Positions 1 to 12,122 of a stretch of DNA of 64,000 bases are shown here, one piece after another; positions within the stretch are counted from its first letter, which is position 1, and each line of letters begins with the position of its first letter. The notes below the pieces were generated by a model that did not search any database, had not been told where the DNA came from, and saw only the letters and a list, made by a program, of their open reading frames with translations. The translations under genes and the position numbers were made by a program. This DNA comes from Gracilaria gracilis. Lineage: Eukaryota; Rhodophyta; Florideophyceae; Gracilariales; Gracilariaceae. The stretch is from NCBI GenBank assembly GCA_030374805.1, contig JARGSG010000097.1, positions 62,001 through 126,000 on the forward strand, read 5' to 3'.

Positions 1-336
1 TAATTGAATATCCAAAGTGGCGAAAAGAGTAGCGGACAATAACCCCGAAAGCCTCAATGATCTATAAACATTGTTATAAGAACGCGCGTCGGTCGGTGAT
101 GTGTTGCGTTACTTTCTGTACAATACAACGTCATCATGTTATGCGCCGTGGGCAATATTTTGTAAGAATCCACCAAGATATGTACGTTACGAAAAATCAC
201 TAAAACCTTTCAACCTTCTGATCCTGCGCATAGTAGAACAGATGTCCAGTTGATGATACTGGAAGATCTAAGCACCAGAGCCTGTTACAAGAAGAGAAGG
301 GAGTTAAATGGTTATCGAAATTCCAACAACACAAAA

Positions 337-355
337 TGGAGGATGAAATCCTCCA
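337..355. repeat. Short hairpin, GAGGAT type, copy 1
   Basis: Perfect 8-base arms TGGAGGAT and ATCCTCCA enclose the three-base loop GAA. Three further hairpins with the same GAGGAT/ATCCTC core and a three-base loop lie at 2.5-2.85 kb. Confidence 0.7.
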
Positions 356-2495
356 TACTGAATTGAACCAAAGAATTGTATTGGATCTCTTGGAGATATA
401 CGATGTAGAGAATCCCAGAATGTCCACTAACTCACTGTAGAAAGAACGGACTGGGGATCGAATGGGCCCACCCACATATATACACGACTTCCATATCTTT
501 CTGACAAGAAACATGAGAACCCATGCTCAGAGTAGCACTTCCGTACTTCAGCGCAAGAGGGCATGAGGATATATTGGTAGAACTGGTTGATGAAACGAGA
601 ACGAAAGAACAAAATAAAAAAAAAAACATGCTGGTTGCAGCACAAAAGGGAGTTATTATTCCCTGTCATGGAGATGTGACAAGTGAAGTTAACCCAAATC
701 GAAATCGGCCGGTGTGGATTGCATCGTTCAGAAGTCCATGACAGATAGTTGAGGTCCGAACAGAGTACTTCTTTAATGCGTTAATTATCTGCAGTCTGAA
801 CGGACGAAAGGCTTCAAAGATTTCATGTAGCATGATCATTTCCACGGCTAGTATTACCAGTATTTCTCGACGCTCTGGTCTTCACAAGCCAGCTGGAAGT
901 CTAGTTAACGGTGGTAAACTGCGGTGGAGCTCCTCAATCTCAATGTTAGAATTTAGCCACAGTTTGATGTCTTCAAAGCTAGGATGGACCCGCAGTCATG
1001 CTCGAAATATCACTCCACAGTTATCCGAGTCCGTCCGTCCATGTTCAGCACTTTTTCATTGCGCCGCCAAGTGTACGGCAGGAATACAAAAAGGCAATTT
1101 TCTTCATGTGGTAATACCCCGTGTCGTTCGAGAAAGATGGACCCGAATCTGGCACATAAACCGTAACCAGAAGTTAGAAACTTAACCAAGTGTGAGGGTT
1201 CGGGAGGTTGGGAAGTGAGAAAACAGCACAGTTCTGACGAAGAATGCTGCAATGATAATCTCTTGACTTTCAATGACTTGGTGAGTAAACGAAAAGGAAA
1301 ACTGAACTCAAGGCGCCGTCCTCGGGCGCAGTGCATTAATGTAGCTTTGGAGGGCTTAGTAACGCAATCGTGACAAAGCTGCAACATCCTTGAAGTGATG
1401 GAGGTACAATGCAATGCGTTCGTGCTCCGCTAAGATGAACCTCTAGAATAGTTCCTGAACGAATCCTAGATACAGGCGAACGTGCGTCTGTACCCTTGAA
1501 ACGTGTGCGCCTAGTAATACAGGGCAGGCCTCGCAGGCCAGCCTGTGCACCAACGTTTTTCAAACCCGCAGATATCTAGTCCGTCCCACCATCACCACAT
1601 GTCAGGACTCTTCCACATATGTCCGGGCCCGTATCAACCCGCCACGGCTCTCTCACGCCCGTCCGCACCCTTGACGCTCCCGCCCAAACTAGCCTGCGCC
1701 TGCTATCACCCGTTCGCACCCAACGCTGTCCAATTCACACCGACCAGGCTCCACCGCCCCAACCCCAGCGACTCACTCGTTAAAATCCTGGAAATACAAG
1801 TGAATCCTCATGAAAATGGCGAAGAGAAGACATGATTCTGTCATTATTCGTAGCGTCATCATCGGAAAGCTTCAAACCTGACTCTGCAATTGGTTGAATG
1901 CTGTCATCCCCAGGTTGCTGCATAGTACAAGATACTGAAAGCTACCCAATTGGATCTTTCCAGAAACCGGAAACAAAAAACGGGATCTCTCATCATAAAC
2001 TGTCTGGATGTTCATCGTTCCCAGGGTTTGAAGCTCACGAATAATTGTTTGAGGATCTGGTACTGTGTGATTCAAGGAGAGATGCGAAGACAGACTTCTG
2101 TTATCGGAGTAACAAGAGGCACAACAAGAGAATTGCTATCCTTGAGTGACGGTCAACTATGGATTGGACCGAGGAAGCTCGTGCTGTTCCTGATTACGTC
2201 ATGACAATTGCAATGAGTATGAGATGACCCGCTGCCAACTGCACATGAATACTGTTGCCACAACGAAGAAAAGTGCAGAGTTGATTCCATAGTACCCTTT
2301 TTTTCCCAAACCGTATCAACCATTACCTTTTCCAATTAAGCAGCAATCCCACGATTACCGAAAAGGTGATCCGAAACTCTTCCCTTTCATGTTAATCTAC
2401 AGGTATGCTCACCATAGAAGTTGGAAAGCGAACCACCTCTTCATCGAACCGTGACAGAAAGCGTCGGATGGAATGAAGATAGCAAAGCTGCTGTT

Positions 2496-2510
2496 GAGGA
2501 TAGAATCCTC
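2496..2510. repeat. Short hairpin, GAGGAT type, copy 2
   Basis: Arms GAGGAT and ATCCTC are perfect over six bases with loop AGA. Same design as the hairpin at 337. Confidence 0.6.
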
Positions 2511-2702
2511 TATGTTGACACATGGTCTCATTTTATATTAAGACTGTTCCTCAGCGCAGTAACCTGCGTCCATTCATCCAATCCATGAGGACCAGTGCCC
2601 GACACCTCAAAATATGAACTATATATGTTCTGCAAAATAGAGAATTGCATGGAGTACACATCAGGTGTTCCTTCTCATGAGTCACGACCATGGTCACGAG
2701 TT

Positions 2703-2717
2703 GAGGACAAAGTCCTC
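2703..2717. repeat. Short hairpin, GAGGAC variant, copy 3
   Basis: Arms GAGGAC and GTCCTC enclose loop AAA. Compared with the other copies the sixth base and its partner have both changed (T-A to C-G), so pairing is kept. Confidence 0.6.
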
Positions 2718-2823
2718 CATTCCAAGCCCAAAGTTCCTTGCTTGGGACAATTCGAATTGTATACCTCTGTATGAACGCTTTCCATGTCGACTGAATGAAC
2801 TTTATCCTTACCCGAGCTTTACT

Positions 2824-2850
2824 AAATTGGAGGATAAAATCCTCCAATTT
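2824..2850. repeat. Short hairpin, GAGGAT type, copy 4 (longest)
   Basis: Perfect 12-base arms AAATTGGAGGAT and ATCCTCCAATTT enclose loop AAA. It contains the same core as the other three copies. Confidence 0.7.
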
Positions 2851-4379
2851 GAGTGGAGCATGACTGCTCTGAAAAGAAAAAAAGCCATAGAAGCTAGAAG
2901 CCAATAATGGGACTTGAATTATCCTTCATGGATTCCTTCATGTCGTCAACTTCATGAATAGAAATCGCCAAGAAAACGGAAATGATTATCTCATTATCAC
3001 CAATAAAGTTCCTCTGCAATTACCTGCGTTCCATTCGATAAACTCCATTGGGATTTGAATTTGAAACAGAACTCTACATCGCCGAATACTCTCGCTCACC
3101 ACATGTCCACTCACGGAGAAGTGATCTGGGTACCATCATGCCCATTAAACGCATGGAAAGAAGCGGTAAACGAAATGATGAATACTATGTGAAGGAACAT
3201 CAACAGGCGAAGCAGACGGTACAAAAAAGCGCATTTTCAAGTGTTGAGATCAAAAATGGCATGACTCAGTATTAGCAAGTATATTGAGTACCTGAAAGCA
3301 TGTTGTGAATGTAGGCAAATGCGCATCGATTTGATTGAACACCTCTCCCATGGCTAGGCAGCTTATATCTTCTCATGTAGAAGGCGATCAGACGGAAAAG
3401 CTTCAGATTGAAGAACAGCTTGCTGCGGGAGGAGGCAATCATGAAAGAAGTAATTCATGCATGAACTGGATCAATAATTTGATAGGGAGTATACAGAGCG
3501 TCGTGTATGAACACAGAAAAGGCAGGTTCGCGCGTCACATTGACGCTATATTTATCGCCCTTTATGCTAATCTTGTCGCAGTCATCTCGTATCTCAACAT
3601 TCTGTAGTGCGTAGGGCAGGTAGAAGACCCAAGGGAATAGCCTTCGAATTGTATCATAGACTTCGTTTTGGAGCTGTTGGTCATTGACACAAAAATTATA
3701 TTATACTGGATTTGTGGTGTAATACTGTATAAAAACACTAAAATAAGTCCGTTTACACCTCCTGCGTTTTGCACGGGACCGACAGGAGCCCGACATGAGC
3801 CCGACGCATGTCTAAAACATTGCCGCTGACCTAATGTATTCAGCCACACATCTCGCACCCACCCATGTACTGTTAGTCTTTTAAAGAATGTTAGGGAAAC
3901 AGTAGGGAAACACGGGAGGCAAAATGAGATGACTGTTCCACCAGTGAGCGGCTCTTCTCGCCTGATGTACAACACAGGCATAGGAAGAGGCTATAGCTCC
4001 AACAACTGCTTCCCGCCGCCAAAGGTATACATGGAGAGAGCTGTAGATATCGCGGCTGTTTCACGTGAGCCATGGCAGGCATGGAAGAGGCAGTAGTTTT
4101 TGCCACTGATCTCAACGACTATGTGTGAACGACTGAGTGTAACAACAATAAATAATATCAAACACAGAAATATAATATGGAATTTTTAATTCTTATGATA
4201 TAGCCAGATTGAACTATTTCTACCCCCTATTAAGAATATCCCCATTCACACTCAAAAATGCGGAGGGGAAGTGTTACAATATCATATAGATTGACATGTA
4301 ATTATTCAGAAACGTTCGTGGCACGAAACCCACAGCGTTCCGGATATTGCCTTTTTTGTAACTGTTGTGGTCATTTCAC

Positions 4380-4490
4380 AAGGTCGTATACTGCCCAAGA
4401 CACAGAAAACAAGCCCTTGAACGTTACCGTAGAAAATATTTCGAAGGAATGGTTGATTGAAACAAAAATTACATTGGAGTAGAAAAGTGG
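4380..4490. repeat. Diverged repeat shared with 3630-3740
   Basis: The stretch ending in GAAACAAAAATTACATT resembles that at about 3630-3740 ending in GACACAAAAATTATATT. On the minus strand both read a peptide close to N-V/I-I-F-V-S. Both are followed by a GTTTACA stretch leading into GC-rich sequence. This suggests two old copies of one small repeat; by eye the similarity is weak. Confidence 0.3.
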
Positions 4491-4694
4491 AGAAAAAGGG
4501 AAATTTTCCGTCAAAGGCTGTTTACAATGCCCGCGTGGGGCACAAGCCCTGCACGCGCCATACATATGCCTCTTTGATCGCCTTTCACATACCCTACATG
4601 GCCTGATCGCGCTTCCGCGCCCTAGTAGAGCATAACTATTAGTGTCACGTTGCACGAGGTCTCCACGCGCCAGACACACGTCTGAGATCGAACC

Positions 4695-4797
4695 CCCGCC
4701 CGCCCCCACCCGCCACAACACGCTACTGCCTGCCCTCGACCGCCCCCACCCCGCCCGCCCGCCCCGCACCCACATACGCCCGCCCCCACCCACCGGC
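4695..4797. repeat. C-rich low-complexity tract
   Basis: Almost pure CCCGCC/CCCACC runs on the plus strand, G-rich on the minus strand. Glycine/arginine-rich frames read through it are an artefact of composition. The minus strand has many GGG runs that could form G-quadruplexes. Confidence 0.7.
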
Positions 4798-5027
4798 TGT
4801 TAAACACGAACCGATGGTCTCGTTCATCAAATTTTTGAAAGTTCTCTGGTAGTTGCGGTTGGTTTCAAGGTTTGAAATGATGGTGGTTACAGTTTGTAGA
4901 ACAGTGTGAAACGACGTCAAACAGACGAAAATGCAATTTTTGAAAATTTAAAACGCAATAAAATCAGAGCGGACATCGTTTATTCAAAGAAATGTCATTC
5001 ATCAGACGCGGATGCGTCTGTCAGCAA

Positions 5028-6404
5028 TCATTTGTGTTGCACATTGTCACTTGGGGCTCGTTGTGACGGAGAACGTCCTTCCATTTCCTTCACCAAAGCC
5101 GCTGCCTTTGATACACACTCTTCCCACTGCCTTATCAAGTGTTGGTCCGAGACGTCCCCGACCAGTCTTTCTCCTTCTCGAGCGATGTGTAGAAAGCCAG
5201 TGCGGGTCTTGTTGTCAGTAACTCCAGAGCTAGACGCGTTCTCTCCGTTTGATGCGGTTTCCGCGTTACAGTCCTTCTGATTCTCTGCCTGTCGTTGTCC
5301 GGGTGTGTCGTCGACATCTTCAACGTTCGCTGCACATCGAATGACCATCTTGAGATTACGAGTATATGCTGCGGTTAGTGCACGTAAACGATTTTGCAGG
5401 AGAAGATGATACTCGGAAAACGAATAGGTTGCGTAGAATGTCTTAAGATCACGGATGATATGTTTTGTACCACCGTTGCGAAATAGTGCGAGGTTCTTGG
5501 AGACAAATGATGCGTTGAAGCTAGCGTAAAAGCCACACTCGAGGTCTCTCTGGACATGAACACCGCAATACTTTCGAATTAGAACGGATCTAATTTAGTC
5601 CGTATTGATGTTCACATTTGGCAAGCAGGCGGTAAGGTAAAAGAGCATGTTGTCGTACAAGTCAATGTGCGGGCTGTCCAGACCCAGGCTGTCAAGATAT
5701 ATAATTGATGCTTTAACCTTCTTCTTCACGGTTCCAGGCTTCAATCGCCATCCATAACTTTTGAAGTAGTTCAGCAGTGAAGATAGATTGTAGACTACCG
5801 CAAGACTCCAATGATTACTACCTGTTAGGAAGAGTAGCGAGATCTCAGAGCACCACATCATTTCATGGCATCTCCTGTGATAACCAGTTGACCCCGTAAC
5901 CTGACGACGAAGCTTCTTCTCCTCACACTTCGAGGTAAGACGCTTCTCCCACCAGCCCGCAGTGTGCATTGGGTCGGCTACATGTATGCCACTGGTTGCC
6001 TCTGGAGTCCAGTTATTCAGAAATGAGAGTGTGAACACCAACGCTTGATCTGTGGCCATGCTCCCCTTGACAATTGCCCTGACGTCCTTATTGTCCAGCA
6101 CCAATTTGCTCTGCAGGAATCCACCTTCGACCTCTACCAATGTCTCGTTCGTATTTCGGTTTCTGACCTCCTTCGTCCTCTGAGACAATAGTTTTAGGGT
6201 GTCTATCGTAGTGGGATTGGTACTGAGGAAAAGTTCTTCCTTTACGCGACGCACAACTTCCAAACGAGATGATACAACATCCACCAGAACAGCACCCTTT
6301 GCTTTCATATTTGAATCTCGAAGATGAAGACGGTGCTGTAAATCCTTGCATTCTTCCACTGAATACGAGTGAATTCGGTCTTTAACGGCTTCAGGCGTAA
6401 TTTA
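5028..6404 (-). pseudogene. Ulp1-like (C48) cysteine protease, one in-frame stop
   Basis: One minus-strand frame stays open from about 6404 to 5028 except for a TAA at 5597-5595. Before the stop it shows the Ulp1/SENP signatures NHWSLAV (catalytic His) and IIYLDSLG (catalytic Asp). Straight after it, in the same frame, comes VQRDLECGFY (the Gln and catalytic Cys box). The family cleaves SUMO-like conjugates, and such proteases are often carried by CACTA, MULE and KDZ transposons. An acidic, helix-rich tail of about 110 residues follows. No ATG opens the frame: it starts after a TAA near 6405, so the start may be spliced or lost, and the first internal Met is in SNMKAKG. With the stop between Asp and Cys I call it a pseudogene, although read-through cannot be ruled out. 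Confidence 0.7.
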
Positions 6405-7249
6405 AACACACACTTGAGCCGGCGCGAAATTCCTCTTGAATTAAGATTCGGAGTTTATATCATGCGAAGCAAAGTTACCCTCATCGATCGTCACGTGTGA
6501 GTGTAATACGTACTGTCACAGTCCACTAGGAGGATGTACCCAAACGCCGGTCGCCAATTTACACTCCAGTCGTGAGCATAGGGATTCGAACGCGCTGCGA
6601 TTGTTTGCTTTGTATATACTTGTGAACAAACGTATTTAATTTAGGAAAGTGCGTTTCGAATCGCAGAAAGTTGGAGAAACAAGGTTAGAGGAGATATTAG
6701 AGGATATGAATAGTCTCCTTCTGCCCTAGGACCTGCCATAAGACCTCATTGGAAATAAAAACTGTCGATAGAGATTGAAAGAGATGCATTCCGTGTGGTT
6801 GAAACAGTGAAAGTAATTGGAGAACAGAGGTGTTGTACGTTATTGGGTTCAAGGAAGAAATCTCTGCCAATACTTGTCTTTTGCTTCACTGTTACAAGTT
6901 TGGTGAGGTTTTGAACACTCCCAGTACATGGGCTTTAATTGAAAAGGTCAAGGATTACTCATCCGACACGACAATGACGGGACTGAAGAGGAAATAGAGA
7001 AAGGTTCATAGAGCGAGAACGAAGAGATGCTCCTGAATTGTCTTCTGACATGGCTCATTCTCAGCAGGCAACAGCCCACTGTTGGGCCTTCTTCCCACGA
7101 ATGACGTCAGTGTTCTTTTACTGAGCACCTTCAACGTCCAGGATGCCTCTCTGAGTCATATCCCGCAACACCAAGTGCGGGAAAACTAGTAAAGACTTTC
7201 ATAGCCTATAAAAGCCATTTGGTACGTTCCGTCGTCTCTCACATCTTGC
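6405..7249. other. Gap without recognised gene
   Basis: No protein family, RNA gene or clear repeat seen. It lies upstream of the minus-strand Ulp1-like frame and could hold its promoter or a first exon. A TTCGAATCCC string near 6580 was examined as a tRNA T-loop and rejected. Confidence 0.35.
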
Positions 7250-8560
7250 GCTCTCAAGTCTCTTTCATTTGATGAATATGATGTGCCGAGAAGGGGCCAC
7301 ACCGAGCAGATAGAGAACAGTCACGCTTGTGCCGATTCCAAAAGCAGGCGCATGCGGAAAGTTTCGCCCAATATCCCTGAAGCCGGTCGTCTCTAAAACT
7401 GCGAAAAGGCTGGTGAATATGGGGCTTATGCGGTGGCTGGAGCCAAAGCTCTCACCTCAACAGGTAGGGTTTCGTATTAATCGGAATACCGAAGGACATA
7501 TCGCGCAATAACAGAGGGAATCACAAATGGATGGGACCAACGGAGGATGTCGCTGGCAGCTTTTTGTGACTTTTCCAAAGCCTATGATCGCGTGCCACAC
7601 CATCTGTTTTTCTCCACGCTGAAGCAAATGAAATGCCCAACCTACTTGTAGAGATGGCTGCAGTCCTTTGTTATGGACAGAAGGTATAAATGCAGCTGGA
7701 ATTCAGCGACTACCTCAACCCCGAAGTCATTGGTGTGACAAGGCTTGCCACAAGGCGGCACTCTATCGCATGGGTTATGGATCTCCTTCCTCGTTGAACT
7801 CCCGCAAGCGAAAACCACAGTTGTAAACACTGTGAAGGTCAACCTATTTGCAAGCCCTAGAGTCTTACTGCTCAGAGAATGACATTCTTATGAATCCTAC
7901 AAAGACGGTATTGGTCCGACTTACACTTTGAAAGTGGAAGCACGAGAAAGAAAGATATGGAGTAAAAATAGGTGAAACGGTGGTGCAACCCAGCGAATGT
8001 GCCCGATTTCTAGGGGTGTTTCTGAACTAGTGCCCTAACTTCAAAGCGCAACTTGATCTTATCTGCACGAGGTACACAAAACGCAACAACTTTATGCGCT
8101 GTCTCACACGTAAGTCCTGGAGAGCCAACTGGAACACCATGAACACGGTAAAAAAGGGCTTCGCTGAGCCGCTGACAGCGCATACAGCTGGCTCAGTCAT
8201 ACCCAATGCCATAAAGTCAGGGTTCAAGGCTCTTGAGGTTGCCCAGAACGATGCAGTGCGCATACAGAGAGGTAGTGTCTTCTCTACGCAGATAAAAAAG
8301 CTCCGAGCTCTCGTCTAACTCTCGGACATGACTGATATTGCGGACGAAATCTGCAGTCCTATATGAAAAGACGCCGAGGCAGAAAGCCACCACGCCACTG
8401 CCACTTGAGATCCGCCGCCTGCTATCAGCCCGGATTCAGAAGAACAACTCATCCCCAACGTCTTGTTCATTAGATTATTATCGCAGCACATTGCACACAA
8501 GAAATCGATGGAGGACCAAGAAATAAGAGTGAAATGCCTCAATGCCTTTTACCTCTCGGC
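7250..8560 (+). mobile_element. LINE reverse-transcriptase fragment
   Basis: Plus-strand frames carry the order of a non-LTR reverse transcriptase: TVTLVPIPKAG and KFRPISLKPVVSK (entry region), LSPQQVGFR, then FCDFSKAYDRVPHHL (motif A), then LPQGGTLS (motif B), then a FLGVFL box near 8010 and an N-D-A-V-R-I-Q-R segment near 8245. This order fits jockey/I-like elements. The copy is decayed. An in-frame TAG follows GATPSR just before TVTLVPIP, the frame shifts near 7510 and again between the later boxes, and no F-A-D-D motif C is readable. The endonuclease half is absent, so it is 5'-truncated. Confidence 0.75.
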
Positions 8561-9388
8561 TCATCGCGCCTGCCGCGATCATGAGTCTCTCGGAGTAGCT
8601 CAGAATGCAGACCCGCTACTACAGTGAAGATGTTTTTCAATCTTAATGAACCACAGATCGTGTTAATCGGCCGTTTTCTTCCAGCTAAACCTAATCTATG
8701 ATCTCAGGTATTGCGTTAACGGAGAGATAAAAGAAGGTGTCGTTTACAGCATCCACTAATTCAAAACCTAGAAGATGGGGAATCAAAGAAATTGAAATAA
8801 GGAGTACGAGCTATGGGGACTTGTTTCACAAGGATAACGCTGACATGGTGCAAGTAGGCGTCGATGTTCACGGAGCGCTGTGATAATCTGCGATAGACGT
8901 ACGCACCATTTGTGGTTTGGGCGCGACGCGCGCCCATTGCATACCTCCAAGGTTCGACCATCAGTACGCGTCTGCGCACACCTTTACGGTTCCACGGTTT
9001 TGATCCCCTTCCCCGCGCCGGCACACCAATTGAGATACGTGGTGTGCTTTTGCACTCCCGTGCGCACTGTACCGTGAAGAATTTTGGCGCCCACCTGGTT
9101 GCGGCATGTCTTGCTGCCCCCTTTGAGGTTCTATCTTCGTCCCTTGGAGGTGCTGCTGGCCTCCCTTTTGTGGTTGTTTTATATTCACTCTTATCGGTTG
9201 GGTTCTACCCCTTTGAAGTTGGTGTGTACTGACCCGGGCCTTCGTGACCTCTCGCCCGCCGGACACGGTTAAAACCATTCATGGTGACCGGCGATCTCTA
9301 CCTATGCAACCTGGGTAATACTGGTACTAGCGCACGGGCTTGCACCCGTGGCGGTACACGACGCCTGTCGGCTCCCTAGGTTGGTCAG
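8561..9388. other. Gap; possible leader of the next element
   Basis: No coding family recognised. From about 8900 the sequence becomes GC-richer and leads into the long frame at 9389. A TGGTACTAGC string near 9320 faintly resembles the initiator-tRNA primer site of LTR elements, but no matching terminal repeat was found downstream. An LTR-like leader is a guess. Confidence 0.25.
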
Positions 9389-11511
9389 TTGGGAGAGGTA
9401 ACCAGAAGGGTTGACGCGCCCACGGCGGCCAATGCCGATCCCTTGATGGTTGAAGAGGCGTGGAACCCCGAACTGGTGGAGGTTGTGAGCATCAGTTCTG
9501 GTGATTCACCCATTGTGAATAAAAAGCCAATTCGGTTCACCCCTGCGGTTGAGTGCCCGTTATCTCAACCAATCCCTCGCGGCGATCATCGCAATATGTC
9601 AGGCGCCAGTCCTTCGCGCGGTCGTGGAAGCGGCATTACCAAGTCTGGTTTACGCGGTGCTGCACTGTACCATAGCCGCATCCAAACAGGTTCTCGGAGC
9701 CAGCCAGTTCAGTCTTCGTCGCATCAACCTCAATGGATTCATGAGGGGATCCAGGATCCGTATGGTCCGGAGCCCGAGATTCCTCGTGGGATTTCTTATT
9801 ATGGTTTGAAACCGTTTACCACAGCAAATTGGAACGTTTCCCAACACGGTACCATTTCAATCGATCCAAAAACGGTTTCGCAAGCATCGCTATACCACAG
9901 CTATTGGACAGTGGCGCCGAGGAACAATTCGCTTCCCGGTGTCTTGCGACGTCCGACTCTGGATATCTACCTGGGTTTGTTTCGATGGGACTGTGAGCGT
10001 CTCCGCTCAGTCTCTCAGACACTCCACCGTCAGGATAAGGGGTCTCAATCTCGTCAGGGTCGCCTTGAATGCTACGAAAGTCGCCAGCGGCATACACCAA
10101 TGAGGCATTTCATTCCCCCGCTGTACCCTAGCGACTTGCCGTACGTTCGTACTGAACCAGAGCTCCATAACTACTGACATCTGGTCATGAAGATTTGTCA
10201 GTATGACTCCCTCCCGCAGCAATATCTTGCCGCGTCTCCAAATTTTGTGTGCTTCGACAGGCCCTACAATACCATGATTGGGCCAACCGTCGCAGGTGGG
10301 GCGTGGATGCCGTCATGGAGGCGCGCATCCGCACCCGGTCCAGCTTCCGCCGTAAATGGGTTCCACAACGTGGAACTCTTCTCTCAACCTAATGAGGGAC
10401 GGATCTATTGGTATGTGACTCGACTCGAGTGTTGGAATGCCTATGAGGTGCTGATGTCGCTTAGCGCCCCAACACCACCAGTATTGGCCTACTTCGGGAG
10501 CTATATCACCCGTAACCACGATTGTTATTACCTCATTTGGTCGATTGCTTTCGCGGAATGGGCCGTATTGGTGGCCGTTTTGGCTCTGCAGGCTGCTCGT
10601 CACAGCATTGGCTGAGATGACCGCTCTAGCGAGGCCGAGATTTCGCGTGACGGTGTGCAACCCCTGGTCGTATGTTCTTCATTCCTGCGAGGGTATCCCG
10701 GAGCACCGACCGGTCGGGGACCACCAGGGAGTCCCGAACCATTTCCAACTGTGATGGAATTGCCAAATGCTACTCCTGGGGTCACTTCAGCGCCTAATCC
10801 AGCTCTAGAAGGACGCAAGACGCCTGCCCCTACTGTTGTAACTCCTCTTCTACCCAGTATCACAAGGTTTGATGGGCCACCGCGGGCTATCCTCGGGGGT
10901 GTCATGGCTGCGGCTGCCGCGTCTGTTACCTCTCAGGTCGACTCTGAAGCTGTTTCAGGTTTAATAGCTAGGGTCCACTAAGCCTGTGTGGTTGACTTCC
11001 AGCGGGCTGGTCCTACCTCTGTGGTCGAAGCTCTTACTCTCCTGAAGAGCATCCTGCCACGTCACGCTCAGTACGTGCGATCATTATCCCCAATTAGTGA
11101 GTTCCGAAACCGGTTCTAGGTTCAGCTCCATCAGATGGCTACCAACCAGGTGGCCGCCTAGCGACGGCTATAGGCCCGACGCCTACAAACCCTTTGGCGG
11201 ATCCTCTCTTTGGTGCTAGCCTGAACCCCGGCCTTCTAGCCGTGCCACAGTCTCCTCTCCACACCGGGTCGTCAGTACCTCCGTCGGTTGCGCAGGCGAC
11301 TGCGCCACCTCCGGTGGGTCCTGACGTAATGTCAGGAGTCAGCGTGTTTACTGGTACCCCCGTGGGTCATGGTAGCGCACCTAGCCAGGCTCCAGGCCAG
11401 GCTCCTATCTTCCAGCTTTGGCCGGAGGCCCATCGAAACACCACTCCGGGTCGGGGATTCTCAGCTGGAGGGTCCTCGGGGCCTCACTTTTCCACTCACG
11501 CATCAGGTTGA
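9389..11511 (+). mobile_element. Unrecognised proline/glycine-rich element
   Basis: A run of plus-strand frames covers about 2.1 kb. The first (9389-10177) opens with an acidic segment containing VEVVSISSGDSP, then a serine/arginine-rich stretch and an aromatic-rich part. The next (from 10187) is rich in W, Y and hydrophobic residues. The last two (10655-10981, 11194-11511) are rich in P, G, A and S. A possible AATAAAG signal lies near 11580. I recognise no enzyme domain. It may be the gag-like or other structural part of an old retroelement or virus-like fossil, or an unrelated decayed gene. As a coding unit it appears broken in several places. Confidence 0.3.
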
Positions 11512-12122
11512 TTCTTGTTTCCACTTTGGACTATGCTTGAGCCGCTTTGCTCCTGCATCCTTATTGGTTTAAGTCTTCAAATAAAGTTATGCGTTATGCG
11601 TTTCCATGTTAGGTTCCGGTTACCATAGAAGTGCGGTGCGTAGCGAGAGTGAAAGCGCGAAAAGAGCTCCTCCCTTCCTTCTACCAATATACCACGATGG
11701 GGGAATATTAATTCCTTGTAGGTAAGTTAGTTTCCATCCTGAGCCATTTTGGTGCTCGCAGTATGGTTCACAATGATTATATGCCGATGCGCCTTCGTGC
11801 GGCGCAGCGAGCGGTTTCGTCTTCCCATTAGGTGAGATGTTGTACCACGCGCTTGCGCGCAGTGGCTAGGAATGTACCGAGTTGATTGTGCATGGCTTCT
11901 CATCATGCATGGGCGAAAGTGCGGTGCTTTACCCTGGAGTTTACTTGCAAGGTGAATAAAAAACTCGACCCCGAACTTACCCCCCATATGGTAGTAAAAG
12001 CGCCGAAACCGCTTTTAGTCTGTATCTCTAGAACCAAGCGGTTTTAGAGGCTGAGAATGGCCGATCCGAGAGCGCGATGCGGTCGAAATACTTAGATTTT
12101 TGATCAGGCCGTTGAGCGCTCC
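11512..12122. other. Gap without recognised gene
   Basis: Nothing recognisable apart from the AATAAAG string near 11580 at its left edge. It ends where homology between the two Gypsy 3' ends (12,123 here and about 56,835) stops. Confidence 0.35.

Larger units (their letters stand above)
1..4905. other. Region without recognised gene
   Basis: I recognise no protein family on either strand here. The open frames are short, overlap one another and show no familiar motif. What can be supported is four short hairpins of one design, a diverged pair of about 100-base repeats near 3.65 and 4.4 kb, and a C-rich tract near 4.7 kb. The stretch looks like decayed repeats. A spliced gene with short exons cannot be excluded. 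Confidence 0.4.

Noticed and set aside
4371-4807. Long glycine/arginine-rich minus-strand frames
   Set aside because: They are produced by the C-rich tract and have no family motif.
6570-6600. Possible tRNA T-loop (GCGTTCGAATCCC on the minus strand)
   Set aside because: The bases flanking TTCGAAT do not pair as a T-stem, and no acceptor, D or anticodon arms can be folded around it.
9389-11511. Totivirus-like capsid gene
   Set aside because: The Pro/Gly/Ala-rich tail recalls some capsid proteins, but there is no adjacent polymerase and no recognisable capsid motif. Kept only as an unrecognised element.
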